64,000 nucleotides of DNA from GCA-2786165 sp964625775 (GCA_964625775.1 CAZVEH010000002.1:1-64000); one strand, 5' to 3'. Positions 17,705-26,776 are shown, counted from the first letter of the stretch. The notes: generated from the sequence alone by a model not told the origin. Program-made: numbers and translations.

Positions 17705-20234
17705 GCTTTTCTCCATAATGTATGCGAGCCACTTGGGTAATGGCGTCCGTATAAGACATGCCAGACTCAACGCGCCTTTTCACAGCTTCATAGTCCTCTC
17801 CTGCAGAAGAAAGCATTACTAGGGTATAGGGGTCGACAAACAGTCGATGAACTGACGAAATATCGTTGGTTTTAAACAACACTTGTGAGAATCCTGCATG
17901 TTTCGCTTTTGGAAAATTACCCAAAAGGCTCATCTCTAAAGGATTAAAGGTGTTATGCATTTTTTGATGCTCAAGGAGTGAAGCCTGGTCTTGTAGAAAC
18001 ACGAACTTCATGGCCGAGTTCTCCCAAGCAGGTTTTGCTGCATCAAACGCATAATAGTCTTGGACACCTTGAGTCAAAGTAACAAAAGACGCGTTGTGCT
18101 TTCGCCCAGTTCTGAAGCCCTCAATCACATAATTAGAGGCAATCGGATCGTCACTGAAAAATGACCAAGCCTCATCAATCGCGCACATTTTCTGTTTAGA
18201 ACGAGGCGAATCAAACATACGTTTTTTATATTGGGCCAATATCAATAACAGCACAGGGGCTCGGATACTTTTGTGTTCTTTAATCGCTCTTAAATCCGTC
18301 ACAATAAAGCGCGCATCAGGGGATAGCTTAGATTTTGCATTGAAGGGCTTGCCATGTTCTGCGTTCACACAAAATGGTTCTAAGTTTTTTGCAATGATTT
18401 TGGCGCTTGGAAATGATTCTTTATCTAGTTGATATAGGTTTAATAATGCGCTTTTCACATCATCTACGAGAGTTTCAACACCCCTTACCTCAAAAGCATC
18501 AAGAATGGCACGTCTTATCGTACCTTTGTCATCATCACTAGCGCCAGATGGACAAGATAGGAGCGAATACAAATCCGTGATAAATCCAATATCATGAGCA
18601 ATATCTTCAACATACGTAAATGGGTTCATAGCAAGGTTTTCATATTCCAGATAAACCCCACCCAAGACCTCACAAAGCTTTTGATAGCTGCCGCCAACAT
18701 CAACAATAAAAACATCGCCATTATTGAAAAGGATATTAAGCATCAGCATCTGAATGAAGAAGCTTTTACCAGAACCAGCAGTGCCACAGATGGCAATATT
18801 ATAGTTAGTCCCTAGTACATCTGAAAAAGGGTCAATTAGTGCGAACTGGTCTCTTAGCGTTGGTAATAATATGCCTCGCCCAACGCCTGCCCAATCTGAA
18901 ATCAATGGCATGTATTGCACTGCATTCCATGACGAGATATGCCACATCATGGTTGGGAGACTAAAATCCTTGTCTAGGTTTCCAGTAAATAGAAAAGGCA
19001 TGCTACTTAGCAAATAAGGTACTTGTCCTCTAGAGACACTGGAGATTTTAATGTTGTTATAGGAAAAGGTAGTGCGCGCTGCCTCTACATCGTTTTCGCG
19101 CTCTTCTGGCCTTGAAAACAATATAAGGTTATACAACATACGCACTGAGCCTACTTTTTGTGAGTCTAGTTCGTTTCTAAAAGTCCTCCAAGTTTGAGCT
19201 TGAGTTCCAGTATTAGCGACTTGCACCTCATAGTCTGTCCCCATTTTTTTGCTCAAACTTCTTGTCTTGCGGTTAGCCTTATTTGACGCACGACTCACCT
19301 CATCAACCTTATAGGTCACTGAAATAATATGGTCGCAAGGGATGCTTTGAGAGGGATAAAACACATTGACCGAATTATTTGCATTATTGGAGAATTGAAA
19401 TTCATCAGGCAATTTATCAATCGTGAGCACCGACACTGCGGTTTCAAATGATTGTCGATTAGCGCTCGTGCCTCTAATGATTAAGTGGTTTCGAAAATCT
19501 TCCAAATCAAAATCTGACTTTAGAATTTGGTCTTTCAAAAGCACACGCTTATCAAAATCCACTGGATATGGAATCGTTGTATCGGGACAATGGTTGAAAT
19601 AAAAACTCATTAACCCTAAAAATGTGTTGGCATCTCCAAGCTTAAACCCGATTTTAAGTGCTCGAAGGGATGCTTCAAATGCCACTCTAAATTGCGCAAA
19701 TTTAGGCTTTAGTACAGCCTCCCCTTTTTTTATACAATCAATAACGATAAAACATTGGGTATGAGTCAACCTTGGCTTGGTGGTGTCATTGGTTTTAAAT
19801 CCATTTTTTGCAGCCGTTTGATAAAACTCGCGAAGATAAGTCCCAAGACGGGCCAGACTTGGTATCCCTTCGCTTTTAAACTGACGCGCAAAATTATCAA
19901 TGTCGTAGCTTACTTGGTTATGCTTTACAAAAATCACTTGCATGGTGAACTCGTGAGTAATGTTTGAGCGCAAAATTGTATCTAGGTTCTCAGCTAGTTT
20001 TTCGTTGCCAGCTGTAAACGGAAGGACTTGATAGATAAGACCCGCATTGGTCTTGTTTAAAAATAGATTGGTTTCCTCATCAAAATATTGATAGGGTAGG
20101 TTTTTTTGGGTAAATGATGGGTATTTATAATCTAAAGGATTATAAGAACGGTTAGAGTTTTGCTCTTGTTCTTCTAAAAACTCATCAAAGAGTGCACGAG
20201 TATCCAAACACCATTCTTTTACTTTTTCCAACAT
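17691..20234 (-). CDS. traC: TraC, VirB4-type ATPase of the transfer channel
   Basis: An 847-residue protein with the TraC/VirB4 N-terminal domain and a C-terminal RecA-like ATPase domain: Walker A ICGTAGSGKSFFIQM near residue 475, Walker B-type KMCAIDEAWSFF near 685 and a later SFVTLTQGVQDYY. It energises pilus assembly and is peripheral at the inner membrane. The start is firm: an AAGGAGG ribosome-binding site lies just upstream of the ATG at 20234, which overlaps traV by 16 bp. Confidence 0.95.
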   Translation of the reverse strand: MLEKVKEWCLDTRALFDEFLEEQEQNSNRSYNPLDYKYPSFTQKNLPYQYFDEETNLFLNKTNAGLIYQVLPFTAGNEKLAENLDTILRSNITHEFTMQVIFVKHNQVSYDIDNFARQFKSEGIPSLARLGTYLREFYQTAAKNGFKTNDTTKPRLTHTQCFIVIDCIKKGEAVLKPKFAQFRVAFEASLRALKIGFKLGDANTFLGLMSFYFNHCPDTTIPYPVDFDKRVLLKDQILKSDFDLEDFRNHLIIRGTSANRQSFETAVSVLTIDKLPDEFQFSNNANNSVNVFYPSQSIPCDHIISVTYKVDEVSRASNKANRKTRSLSKKMGTDYEVQVANTGTQAQTWRTFRNELDSQKVGSVRMLYNLILFSRPEERENDVEAARTTFSYNNIKISSVSRGQVPYLLSSMPFLFTGNLDKDFSLPTMMWHISSWNAVQYMPLISDWAGVGRGILLPTLRDQFALIDPFSDVLGTNYNIAICGTAGSGKSFFIQMLMLNILFNNGDVFIVDVGGSYQKLCEVLGGVYLEYENLAMNPFTYVEDIAHDIGFITDLYSLLSCPSGASDDDKGTIRRAILDAFEVRGVETLVDDVKSALLNLYQLDKESFPSAKIIAKNLEPFCVNAEHGKPFNAKSKLSPDARFIVTDLRAIKEHKSIRAPVLLLILAQYKKRMFDSPRSKQKMCAIDEAWSFFSDDPIASNYVIEGFRTGRKHNASFVTLTQGVQDYYAFDAAKPAWENSAMKFVFLQDQASLLEHQKMHNTFNPLEMSLLGNFPKAKHAGFSQVLFKTNDISSVHRLFVDPYTLVMLSSAGEDYEAVKRRVESGMSYTDAITQVARIHYGEKHETS

Positions 20235-20461
20235 GATTTTCCTCCTTTACAACGATTTTCTTGATTCGCACTTTTCGCATCCAAAACAAAATCTCGATTA
20301 TGGGTAAAATGCTTTTCCCGAACCATTTTGTCTACCATCTCCATACTCTGGCAGCCGCCTCTTTCAACAAAAGGACAGCGCGCGTCCTTACCGTCAAATA
20401 CGGATTTCATACACCCAGAAGTCAAAAAGACACTTAAAATAACGACCCACCTTAGATTCAC
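20219..20461 (-). CDS. traV: TraV-like outer-membrane lipoprotein (short)
   Basis: An 80-residue protein starting at GTG 20461, with GGAGGG upstream. It has a lipoprotein signal ending in the lipobox LTSGC (Cys17), then CPFVERGGCQSMEMVDKMV, which matches the cysteine-containing start of mature TraV. F TraV is about 170 residues and bridges TraB and TraK in the envelope-spanning core; here only the lipidated N-terminal half remains. The gene sits between traB and traC as in F. Confidence 0.8.
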   Translation of the reverse strand: MNLRWVVILSVFLTSGCMKSVFDGKDARCPFVERGGCQSMEMVDKMVREKHFTHNRDFVLDAKSANQENRCKGGKSCWKK

Positions 20462-20463
20462 GA

Positions 20464-21879
20464 CTACCCTCCTGCTACGCTTGAAAATAACGGACTTGCT
20501 TGCTGAGTTTGACTTGCAAACTCACCCTCTGCCCCCGATAGATCTGTTTTTAAATCGGCTGTTCCTTGTTGCGAATTAGCATTAATTGCCTCAAGCGATG
20601 TATAGGTTGTAGTCGTAGTTGATGGTTTATCTTCATTCTGAGAATGTTCGCTTTCACCAAAGTTTTGATGCGCTTTGTCTATCCAAAATCCCTTTGTGAA
20701 AAGAACTGTGATCCGACGTCCAGCACGTGCCACGACCAATGGGTGATAGATTTCTGCTATTTTCATAATGTAATCGGCAAGCTTAGTGGCAGGTGTTGCC
20801 ATCGCGGCCCCTCCAGCCGTGCGCACCATATTGCTTGGTGAGAACGTCATGATTGAGCCGTTAGAGTTAATCGATTGTGCAGAGCCCCAGTTTTGAAGCC
20901 CCGTACCAATGCCCACCAAAGCACCCGCTGCTGCCGTGTAAGTCAACAAGGGCTTAGTTTTGAGGATGGCCGTACCCCTGACATCTTGCATAGCATCTAG
21001 GTCATACACAGCACCAAAGACCTTTTGCTCAAGATTAATGCGTCTTGTAGCACACGAAATGACCTCGGGACGCATAACAATCGTTTCTGCCGATAGGTCA
21101 CCATAGTAGGATGCGATTACCTTACATCCATCCAAATGAGAGGGTTTGTCATTTGGCATAATACCGTGGGAGCTTAGACGAATAAGTGCTGTCCCTTGGT
21201 TTTTGCTTCCGTTAATCCCCGCATCTCCAGTGGCTCCTGACTCCATATAGCCTTCTACAATGGTGCCGGCCCATACGTAATTTTCAGGAGTTCTTATTTC
21301 ATCAACTGGTTTTCTTGAATTAAACCGGATGGTTTCAAAATTCCTGGATTCAAAATAAGCCTTTTCTTCTGGCTGGGACTTGGTGCTATTTGCCGCATTC
21401 ATTGCAAAGGTCACTTGCAACTGCTCAGTTATCTTTTTATTGTCCTCTTCTAGTTGCGAAATCTTTGTCTGCATTTCTTTGAAAAGGTCTTCATGAGCAT
21501 TTAACGCTTCTTTTTCTTTTTGCGATTCAATTGAAGTTTCTTTTTGTAAATCCTCATGCACTTTGAGTGTGTCTTTGACTTGATTGAGCTCATGTTGTTG
21601 CTTTTCAATAAGCGCTTCATCAGTGTTTTGATTAAATTTCGCATTGAAGACCGAGTCGAATCCGCCCTCTTCTTGATGGATCACTTTTAAGGTTTCATGC
21701 GTTGAATAAAGATAATAACCAAAAGCAGTACCCAAGATACTCACAAGAATTCCTAAATGCTTAAGCTGTTCTTTATAGGCTTTGTTGTTTGTGTTTGGGC
21801 TCTTTTGCTTATTGAGCTTTCTCATACGCCTTTTAAGCTTTATCAGACACTTGATTTTGAGGCGCTTAATATTAATCAT
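20464..21879 (-). CDS. traB: TraB, VirB10-like core channel protein
   Basis: 471 residues from ATG 21879 (ATGATTAA overlapping the traK stop by 8 bp); an in-frame ATG 15 bases earlier is possible. A basic N-terminus, one membrane segment (LGILVSILGTAFGYYLYS), a long coiled coil (about residues 75-160) and then the VirB10-type domain beginning YVWAGTIVEGYMESGATG can be seen. It forms the inner- to outer-membrane scaffold with TraK and TraV. Length matches F TraB (475). Confidence 0.93.
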   Translation of the reverse strand: MINIKRLKIKCLIKLKRRMRKLNKQKSPNTNNKAYKEQLKHLGILVSILGTAFGYYLYSTHETLKVIHQEEGGFDSVFNAKFNQNTDEALIEKQQHELNQVKDTLKVHEDLQKETSIESQKEKEALNAHEDLFKEMQTKISQLEEDNKKITEQLQVTFAMNAANSTKSQPEEKAYFESRNFETIRFNSRKPVDEIRTPENYVWAGTIVEGYMESGATGDAGINGSKNQGTALIRLSSHGIMPNDKPSHLDGCKVIASYYGDLSAETIVMRPEVISCATRRINLEQKVFGAVYDLDAMQDVRGTAILKTKPLLTYTAAAGALVGIGTGLQNWGSAQSINSNGSIMTFSPSNMVRTAGGAAMATPATKLADYIMKIAEIYHPLVVARAGRRITVLFTKGFWIDKAHQNFGESEHSQNEDKPSTTTTTYTSLEAINANSQQGTADLKTDLSGAEGEFASQTQQASPLFSSVAGG

Positions 21880-22591
21880 TATTGTACAACCCATATAGAT
21901 ATGCGATTTGCTTAGGCTTTAGTGTTTCGGTGCTTAACTCCAAAAAATCTGCATTTTGTTGATTAAATAATGAGGTTTTGAGGGCTATTTCATCGCGACC
22001 TTTGTTCTCAAGTCGACAAACATAGGCGGTTTTATCAGCGCTTTTAAATTGTTTGTCACAAAAGACTCGAATGCTTTTTTTAACGTAAAATGCTCTTGGT
22101 TTTATTTTTTCATTGACATAATCATGCGGGATAACGCCCTCTTTGAGCTCTGATATCACATCTTCCGACAGCACCACATCCTCTACTTTTGTAGAGACAA
22201 AGATTTTGGTTTTGGGGTTTCGCATCACTAGTTTGTAAGTCTTGCCATCGGATGCGTCAGCATTTGCGGTAACTGAAAAATGATGGTCTTTATCTGTTGT
22301 GAAAAATACGGTCAGTGGCGCGTCATATAAAGGCTTTAAATAAATGGAGCCTTCGCGGCTTTGTGTATCATTGATATCACTTTTATCAACTACAAACGTG
22401 TTTTGGGGAAGACTTACTTTGACAATCTTCTCGCCTTCCACATAAATACGATTAAAATTAATCTTGGATAAAGCAAGATGAAATTGTTCACCCTCCGCAT
22501 AGGACAACGCTTTGGGCAAATCACCCGCATAAGCATTGGATATCAAAAGAGATATCACTATTGATAATGGTACATTTTTACTCTTTTTCAT
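21872..22591 (-). CDS. traK: TraK, VirB9-like secretin
   Basis: 239 residues with a signal peptide (SIVISLLISNAYA) and a beta-rich mature part, including the typical LSKINFNRIYVEGEKIV near the start and late cysteines. TraK is the outer ring component of the F-type core complex, bound to TraV and TraB. It overlaps traE by 14 bp and traB by 8 bp. Confidence 0.92.
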   Translation of the reverse strand: MKKSKNVPLSIVISLLISNAYAGDLPKALSYAEGEQFHLALSKINFNRIYVEGEKIVKVSLPQNTFVVDKSDINDTQSREGSIYLKPLYDAPLTVFFTTDKDHHFSVTANADASDGKTYKLVMRNPKTKIFVSTKVEDVVLSEDVISELKEGVIPHDYVNEKIKPRAFYVKKSIRVFCDKQFKSADKTAYVCRLENKGRDEIALKTSLFNQQNADFLELSTETLKPKQIAYLYGLYNND

Positions 22592-23144
22592 CTTTAACCT
22601 CTTTCATAGACAACATTGAAATCAAACCTGATTTATAGGTATAAGTAAGCTCATAAGTCTTGACTGCATCAGGTAGAGCTATACCGTGGCTTGCTTGTGC
22701 AAGTTTTCCATGAACCTTTGCTTTTTTATGAGGAATATCAAGTGCTATGCCTTCCACATAAAACACAGAAGCTATGTCCTTATCGACAATAGTTTTTTGC
22801 TCATCTTTTAATAGATTCTTTAAGGATTCCATGTGACTCACTTCTACCAACATCAAAAGTGCATCAAAACGTGATTCAACCGTATCTTTGTTATACGTCA
22901 GCCTTAAATCTACGACACGCTCTGCTATATCCCTGATATAGTTTGGAGACATGTACTTTTGGCTGATTTGGTATTGGCCGCTTGAACACATGGGCAACCA
23001 ATGTGTTTCTTTGTGTAAAACCACATAAAAGCAAAGTGTTGTTAAAACCAATGCAATTAAGCTTGAAGAAGCTGCCCAAATGAGGGCCAATCTCAAAATA
23101 AGTCTGTTTTTAGCAATGGTGTTGTCTCTAAATCTTGTATCCAC
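22578..23144 (-). CDS. traE: TraE, VirB8-like assembly protein
   Basis: 188 residues: a short cytoplasmic start, one membrane segment (LALIWAASSSLIALVLTTL) and a periplasmic domain beginning YMSPNYIRDIAERVVDLRLTYN, the pattern of TraE in F-type systems. It begins 3 bp after traL. Confidence 0.92.
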   Translation of the reverse strand: MDTRFRDNTIAKNRLILRLALIWAASSSLIALVLTTLCFYVVLHKETHWLPMCSSGQYQISQKYMSPNYIRDIAERVVDLRLTYNKDTVESRFDALLMLVEVSHMESLKNLLKDEQKTIVDKDIASVFYVEGIALDIPHKKAKVHGKLAQASHGIALPDAVKTYELTYTYKSGLISMLSMKEVKDEKE

Positions 23145-23147
23145 TTT

Positions 23148-23441
23148 TTACCTCACATATACGCGGTGCGCTGAATCTGGAAACGCCCGGAATATCAATC
23201 CTGTTAAACCATTTGGCAAAGACCAATAAAGCATTAAAAGCAGTGTGCGCATCACAAGCCCTCCAAACTTGTGATGCATGAAAAAACTAAGCACAGCACC
23301 TATCATAAAAAGCTCAGGAACATGGCCTATTAACATGCCAAGAACAGTCAAAGAGAAGACCGGCAACCCTGTAGCCACAGGAATACCTGCAATCTTTGGC
23401 TCATCTGACAATAGAAACGTTTTATAGTTTCTGTTCATCAT
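23148..23441 (-). CDS. traL: TraL pilus assembly membrane protein
   Basis: 97 residues. It has the usual TraL plan: a short polar start (YKTFLLSDEPKIAGIPVA), two membrane segments (VFSLTVLGMLIGHVPELFM and HKFGGLVMRTLLLMLYW) and an ending with aromatic and arginine residues (FPDSAHRVYVR). Its start overlaps the traA stop by 4 bp (ATGA). Confidence 0.9.
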   Translation of the reverse strand: MMNRNYKTFLLSDEPKIAGIPVATGLPVFSLTVLGMLIGHVPELFMIGAVLSFFMHHKFGGLVMRTLLLMLYWSLPNGLTGLIFRAFPDSAHRVYVR

Positions 23442-23743
23442 TTCAACGCATAATGAGTAAAAGCCATTAATGCAGGCAGTGCTGCAAAAGTTGCGTAACT
23501 TTTGGTCTTATGAAACATGTAAGCTACTGACAGTCCTTCTGCGACAAATAGGATGTATTCCACATCAGAACCTGCGCCAAATGTCGCGTGAACATCACTC
23601 TTAAGTCCTGCAAGATGATTAACACCGGCACCGTCTGCCAAACACTCGCCTGCTACAAACCCAAGCCCTATTGCTGATAAAGCCTTAAATGCACCTAATG
23701 ATGCATTGAGGCTTAATTCGTTTAATTTATTTTTGAATTTCAT
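23438..23743 (-). CDS. traA: TraA conjugative pilin precursor
   Basis: 101 residues, first gene of the A-L-E-K-B series. From residue 45 it lines up with mature F pilin: LAGLKSDVHATFGAGSDVEY corresponds to the GNTTVKATFGKDSSVVKW part of F TraA, and two hydrophobic segments follow (YILFVAEGLSVAYMF and YATFAALPALMAFTHYAL), separated by a basic HKTKS loop as in F. The leader is long (about 35-44 residues), as in F propilin. The alignment is by eye from memory of F TraA, but position and topology agree. No TraQ or TraX homologue is seen in the window. Confidence 0.85.
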   Translation of the reverse strand: MKFKNKLNELSLNASLGAFKALSAIGLGFVAGECLADGAGVNHLAGLKSDVHATFGAGSDVEYILFVAEGLSVAYMFHKTKSYATFAALPALMAFTHYALK

Positions 23744-23846
23744 AACTTCCCCTTTTTTTGAGTAAAAAAATCCCGTAAACCATAAATTTGGTTTAAATTT
23801 ATTCGATTGCTGTTTGGTTATTTATTTATATTTTCGAAAAGAAGAC

Positions 23847-24059
23847 TCATCCATCCATGGTGCCCCCTTTTACCTCTTTGAAAGCATTTTCACTTTTGTA
23901 TTGAGAAGCCTTATCAGAATTTTTTGATAAATTAGTATCGGCCTTTTTTAAAGCATCATATGCCGCGAATGGTTGGAAATAGTTAACGCTCGCATCTGTC
24001 CATGCATAAACTGAACCTGCCAGGCTACCTAATACTAAAACCGATACTAATTTCTTCAT
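23847..24059 (-). CDS. Small exported protein between traT and traA
   Basis: 70 residues with a clear signal peptide (MKKLVSVLVLGSLAGSVYA), leaving about 50 mature residues, WTDASVNYFQPFAAYDALKK and a polar, lysine-rich tail. I do not recognise the family. It lies in the transfer operon 17 bp downstream of traT and 103 bp before traA, so a role in the cell envelope during transfer is plausible. The 103-bp gap holds a small inverted repeat (AAACC/GGTTT) and AT-rich DNA that could carry a traA promoter. Confidence 0.65.
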   Translation of the reverse strand: MKKLVSVLVLGSLAGSVYAWTDASVNYFQPFAAYDALKKADTNLSKNSDKASQYKSENAFKEVKGGTMDG

Positions 24060-24076
24060 TTGACAGCCCTCCTCTA

Positions 24077-24823
24077 TTACTTCTTAAAAAAACCAACTAA
24101 CGCTTTTACTAATCCTGCTTCCAAAACTGGTTTTGCATCTTTAAACGACAAATTCACCTTTTCTGCTTTGGAAATAATTCTTGTTTGATACCGTTCATAC
24201 TGACTTTGACGAGAAGACACTTGCTTTAGCCGTGAATTAGTCCCTTGAACTAAAGACGCTCTATGCTCTTCTGAAACGGTAATGCCTTTCCCAACGCGCT
24301 CACTGATCTGTATCTCTGTCACCATTGTGTATTTAACATCTTTAATCAGAGCATCTGCTGCCATACCTGCTAAACCACCTGTAAGTCCTCCGGCAATCAT
24401 CGCAGTAGAGTTTTGGGCTAAAGAACCGATAGCAACACCTGCAGCCCCTCCTCCTAAAGCACTACCAAAACCACCCATGGTGGTTTCTTCAGATTTACTA
24501 ATTTTGCCAAGCTTCATTACCTTGGCATCTAATAAATAATGCGCATTGCCTGGGTTTTTATAGACAACATAACCCTTTTCTCTAAAGGCACTTGTGAGCT
24601 TTCTATTAATATCAATATCCTGATCGGTTGTATTTTCGATAGATACGTAAATAGACTTCTCTTTCGCTGAAACCGGCGCTAAAAAGATAGGTTTAAAATT
24701 GGTTTCAGCTTCTAATGATCGATGCTCAATCATAGTTTGTGTTGCAGCACATGCCGTGATTAACGCGATAGACACGCTCAGCATCGATAATTTTGCTACT
24801 TTTCCTATTATTGTTATTTTCAT
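24077..24823 (-). CDS. traT: TraT surface-exclusion / serum-resistance lipoprotein
   Basis: 248 residues with a lipoprotein signal ending in ALITACAATQ. The body matches TraT: KLTSAFREKGYVVYKNPGNA, a glycine-rich central helix pair (GGFGSALGGGAAGVAIGS and MIAGGLTGGLAGMAADAL) and a beta-rich end. TraT sits in the outer membrane, reduces unwanted mating-pair formation with cells already carrying the element and can protect against complement. In F it is downstream, between traS and traD; here it opens the operon. Confidence 0.9.
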   Translation of the reverse strand: MKITIIGKVAKLSMLSVSIALITACAATQTMIEHRSLEAETNFKPIFLAPVSAKEKSIYVSIENTTDQDIDINRKLTSAFREKGYVVYKNPGNAHYLLDAKVMKLGKISKSEETTMGGFGSALGGGAAGVAIGSLAQNSTAMIAGGLTGGLAGMAADALIKDVKYTMVTEIQISERVGKGITVSEEHRASLVQGTNSRLKQVSSRQSQYERYQTRIISKAEKVNLSFKDAKPVLEAGLVKALVGFFKK

Positions 24824-24844
24824 GTCCCTTTCTCCTCTCTAACC

Positions 24845-25075
24845 TTATTGGTTCACAAACGGTGTAACACCTTTATTGCTCGCTTTTAGAAATAAAGCCT
24901 CCCGAAATCTAGTGGATTTAGGATCACGGCCCAATAGTTCTTCCCGAACAATATTCACTGATTCTGGTGCTTCAATTCCAATCCGCACTTGTTTACCTTT
25001 CACCCCTAAAATTTTGATATTCATATCACTGCCCATTAGAAATTTTTCACCGATTTTTCTTGTTAATACCAACAT
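24845..25075 (-). CDS. csrA: CsrA-family RNA-binding regulator (CsrT/LvrC type)
   Basis: 76 residues, typical CsrA length. The RNA-contact strand MLVLTRKIGEKFLMG (L4, R6) and the second contact region VNIVREELL (Arg of the usual HREEI retained, the His before it replaced by Val) are visible. CsrA-like genes next to F-type transfer operons in Legionella elements are called csrT or lvrC and act as element-specific post-transcriptional regulators; I infer the same role. It is co-directional with traT (21 bp away) and adjoins the preceding gene without a gap. Confidence 0.9.
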   Translation of the reverse strand: MLVLTRKIGEKFLMGSDMNIKILGVKGKQVRIGIEAPESVNIVREELLGRDPKSTRFREALFLKASNKGVTPFVNQ

Positions 25076-25297
25076 TTATTTATCTCCTTTTTGATTGTTA
25101 ATTTCTCTAATTTTTTCTTTCTCTATATCAATACTCACTAAATCCCCGGTGTTCTTTGCAAGCTGGCCAAGATAATAAAGCTCATCGCTGAACAACTTCT
25201 GAGACTTGTATGCTTTGACTAGCCCTTCATGACACTGATATAAAACTTTTGCTATTTGCTCTTGTGTTAATTGTTGTTCATTTGGATCTATATTCAT
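25076..25297 (-). CDS. Small protein of the lvr-like control block
   Basis: 73 residues, polar and mostly helical (EQIAKVLYQCHEGLVKAYKS), with no motif I can name. The ATG at 25297 lies 2 bp after the preceding gene's stop and its own stop abuts the CsrA-like start, so it belongs to the same transcript. By position it belongs to the accessory genes of Legionella lvr clusters. Confidence 0.6.
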   Translation of the reverse strand: MNIDPNEQQLTQEQIAKVLYQCHEGLVKAYKSQKLFSDELYYLGQLAKNTGDLVSIDIEKEKIREINNQKGDK

Positions 25298-25299
25298 TA

Positions 25300-25974
25300 C
25301 TAGCTCCTAAGTTTTTGTTTGATTTCCCTTAAATAAAATGCAGCCACTTCTTTGTTTGCTTTCTTAACCAGCATCAAATTGTCTTTTACTTTTGGCAATT
25401 GATGACCTTGTTTGACCAAAAAACATACTTCCCTGTATATTTTTTCAAAAATCTCATATGCACTTTTTTCATTTCGTATTTCTAAAAAATCATTAGGCAA
25501 TTCAGATGCAATATATTGAATAACCGGATGACTCTACGAGCTTGTTGTTAGATAAGCTCTATTCTTAATTTCTTGGTATGCTTCAACTGCTGTTGGCAGT
25601 TTTAAGTTTTCATAAAAACCAACGCACAAGGCTTTGAACTGCAAACAATTAGGTGGAAACTCAGCAAATTTTGCATTGTTTGTTAAGTCTCTTAATCTTT
25701 CCATGCCACTCTCCAGTGCTCTTGGTGTTAAATCTTTTAATGTCTCAAACCATGTGCCGTCGTCTTTTATCCCAAACCTACTAATAAATAGCTGTCCGTA
25801 AATTTGAGACATCTTGATCCAAAGCCAGGCCATATGCTCCTTCGATACAATCCCTTTCAATCTTGCTTCGCTGTAACTGTCTGCCATCTGGTGATATTGC
25901 GTTTTGATTGGCTTGGATAACATCTGCAAGGGTTGGTTTTGATTTACTCTGCTTATTGGAATAACACTCATCAC
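25300..25974 (-). pseudogene. Phage P-like replication protein, split by an in-frame amber codon
   Basis: The upstream piece (25534-25974, 146 residues) resembles phage replication P-type helicase loaders: WFETLKDLTPRALESGMERL, then FPPNCLQFKALC. Its stop is a TAG at 25534-25536. The same frame continues without another stop to 25300 and reads SHPVIQYIASELPNDFLEIR, a plausible continuation (a W-S-H-P type motif is expected here, and TGG to TAG is one change). The downstream piece alone has no ATG and only a TTG at 25500 with no ribosome-binding site. I therefore read one gene with a nonsense mutation, or one read through. The 5' part overlaps the preceding gene by 194 bp in another frame; inner ATGs at 25923 and 25887 are alternative starts. 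Confidence 0.6.
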
Positions 25975-26776
25975 GCTCCCTCCTAGACTCTTTTTGTTGA
26001 ATTGCTTTTTGTGCCCGCATTAAATCTTGCTCTAGCCAGTTGAGATACACCGGGTTGTAATCAACCCATTTAGTGCCTTTGGCTTGGTTGTAGCTGATAA
26101 ATTTTCTGATTTGAGCCTCATCACTGACCGAAGTAAGTCCCCTGCTCTTAGCCATTTCAATGGTTTTTGCACAGGGATAAAAATCATCACGAATTGATAA
26201 CTTTGTTGTTTCAGTTGTTTGTTGTTTGTTTTTAATATTAAAAATATTATTATTCTTTGCAGGACCTTCAGCTGTGTACACATCTGTGTAAAGATCTATG
26301 TATTCTTCTGTGCTTTGATTCATCAAAAAAACATCGTTTTGATTATTTCCAATGGTTTTTACTGTGTTAAGGTATGTGGGTTCATCTGTGTACAGATCTG
26401 TGTTATCAGTATCAAAATAAGATGCATATATTCCGGGAAGAGTCGGGAATTTAATTTTAAGGTTTTGCCCTTCGCTTATTATTTGAAAATGTTCAGCGCA
26501 ACATTGTTCGATAGTGCGGAAATAGCTTCTAATAGTTTGCTTTTTAGGAAGTCCTGAATTTCGTCGTCCTGGCGCACTACAAATTATCAATAAATTTGCA
26601 ATATCATTATAAGTGATTGATTCGATGATTCCTGTAGCTGGATTTGCCAAGGAAATTAAAGATTTAAGTAATGTTGTATGTGAGTAAGGTAGCCCCTGAA
26701 AGTGAAATTCAAGCTCAATCCTCGCATTATTAAATTTTTCAATTTCTGAAAAAAACTCTATTGATTTATTTAGCAT
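25781..26776 (-). CDS. Phage O / DnaT-like replication or control protein (lvrA position)
   Basis: 331 residues. The N-terminal 110 residues look like a winged-helix domain (TTLLKSLISLANPATGIIES, then SYNDIANLLIICS-like helices). Residues about 200-250, FYPCAKTIEMAKSRGLTSVS through KWVDYNPVYLNWLEQ, resemble the DnaT C-terminal DNA-binding domain. The start ATG at 26776 has GAGG five bases upstream. It is the first gene of the leftward control-transfer unit, divergent from the repressor. In Legionella elements this position is lvrA; the O/P-like pairing with the next gene is my reading from the motifs. Confidence 0.65.
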   Translation of the reverse strand: MLNKSIEFFSEIEKFNNARIELEFHFQGLPYSHTTLLKSLISLANPATGIIESITYNDIANLLIICSAPGRRNSGLPKKQTIRSYFRTIEQCCAEHFQIISEGQNLKIKFPTLPGIYASYFDTDNTDLYTDEPTYLNTVKTIGNNQNDVFLMNQSTEEYIDLYTDVYTAEGPAKNNNIFNIKNKQQTTETTKLSIRDDFYPCAKTIEMAKSRGLTSVSDEAQIRKFISYNQAKGTKWVDYNPVYLNWLEQDLMRAQKAIQQKESRRERDECYSNKQSKSKPTLADVIQANQNAISPDGRQLQRSKIERDCIEGAYGLALDQDVSNLRTAIY

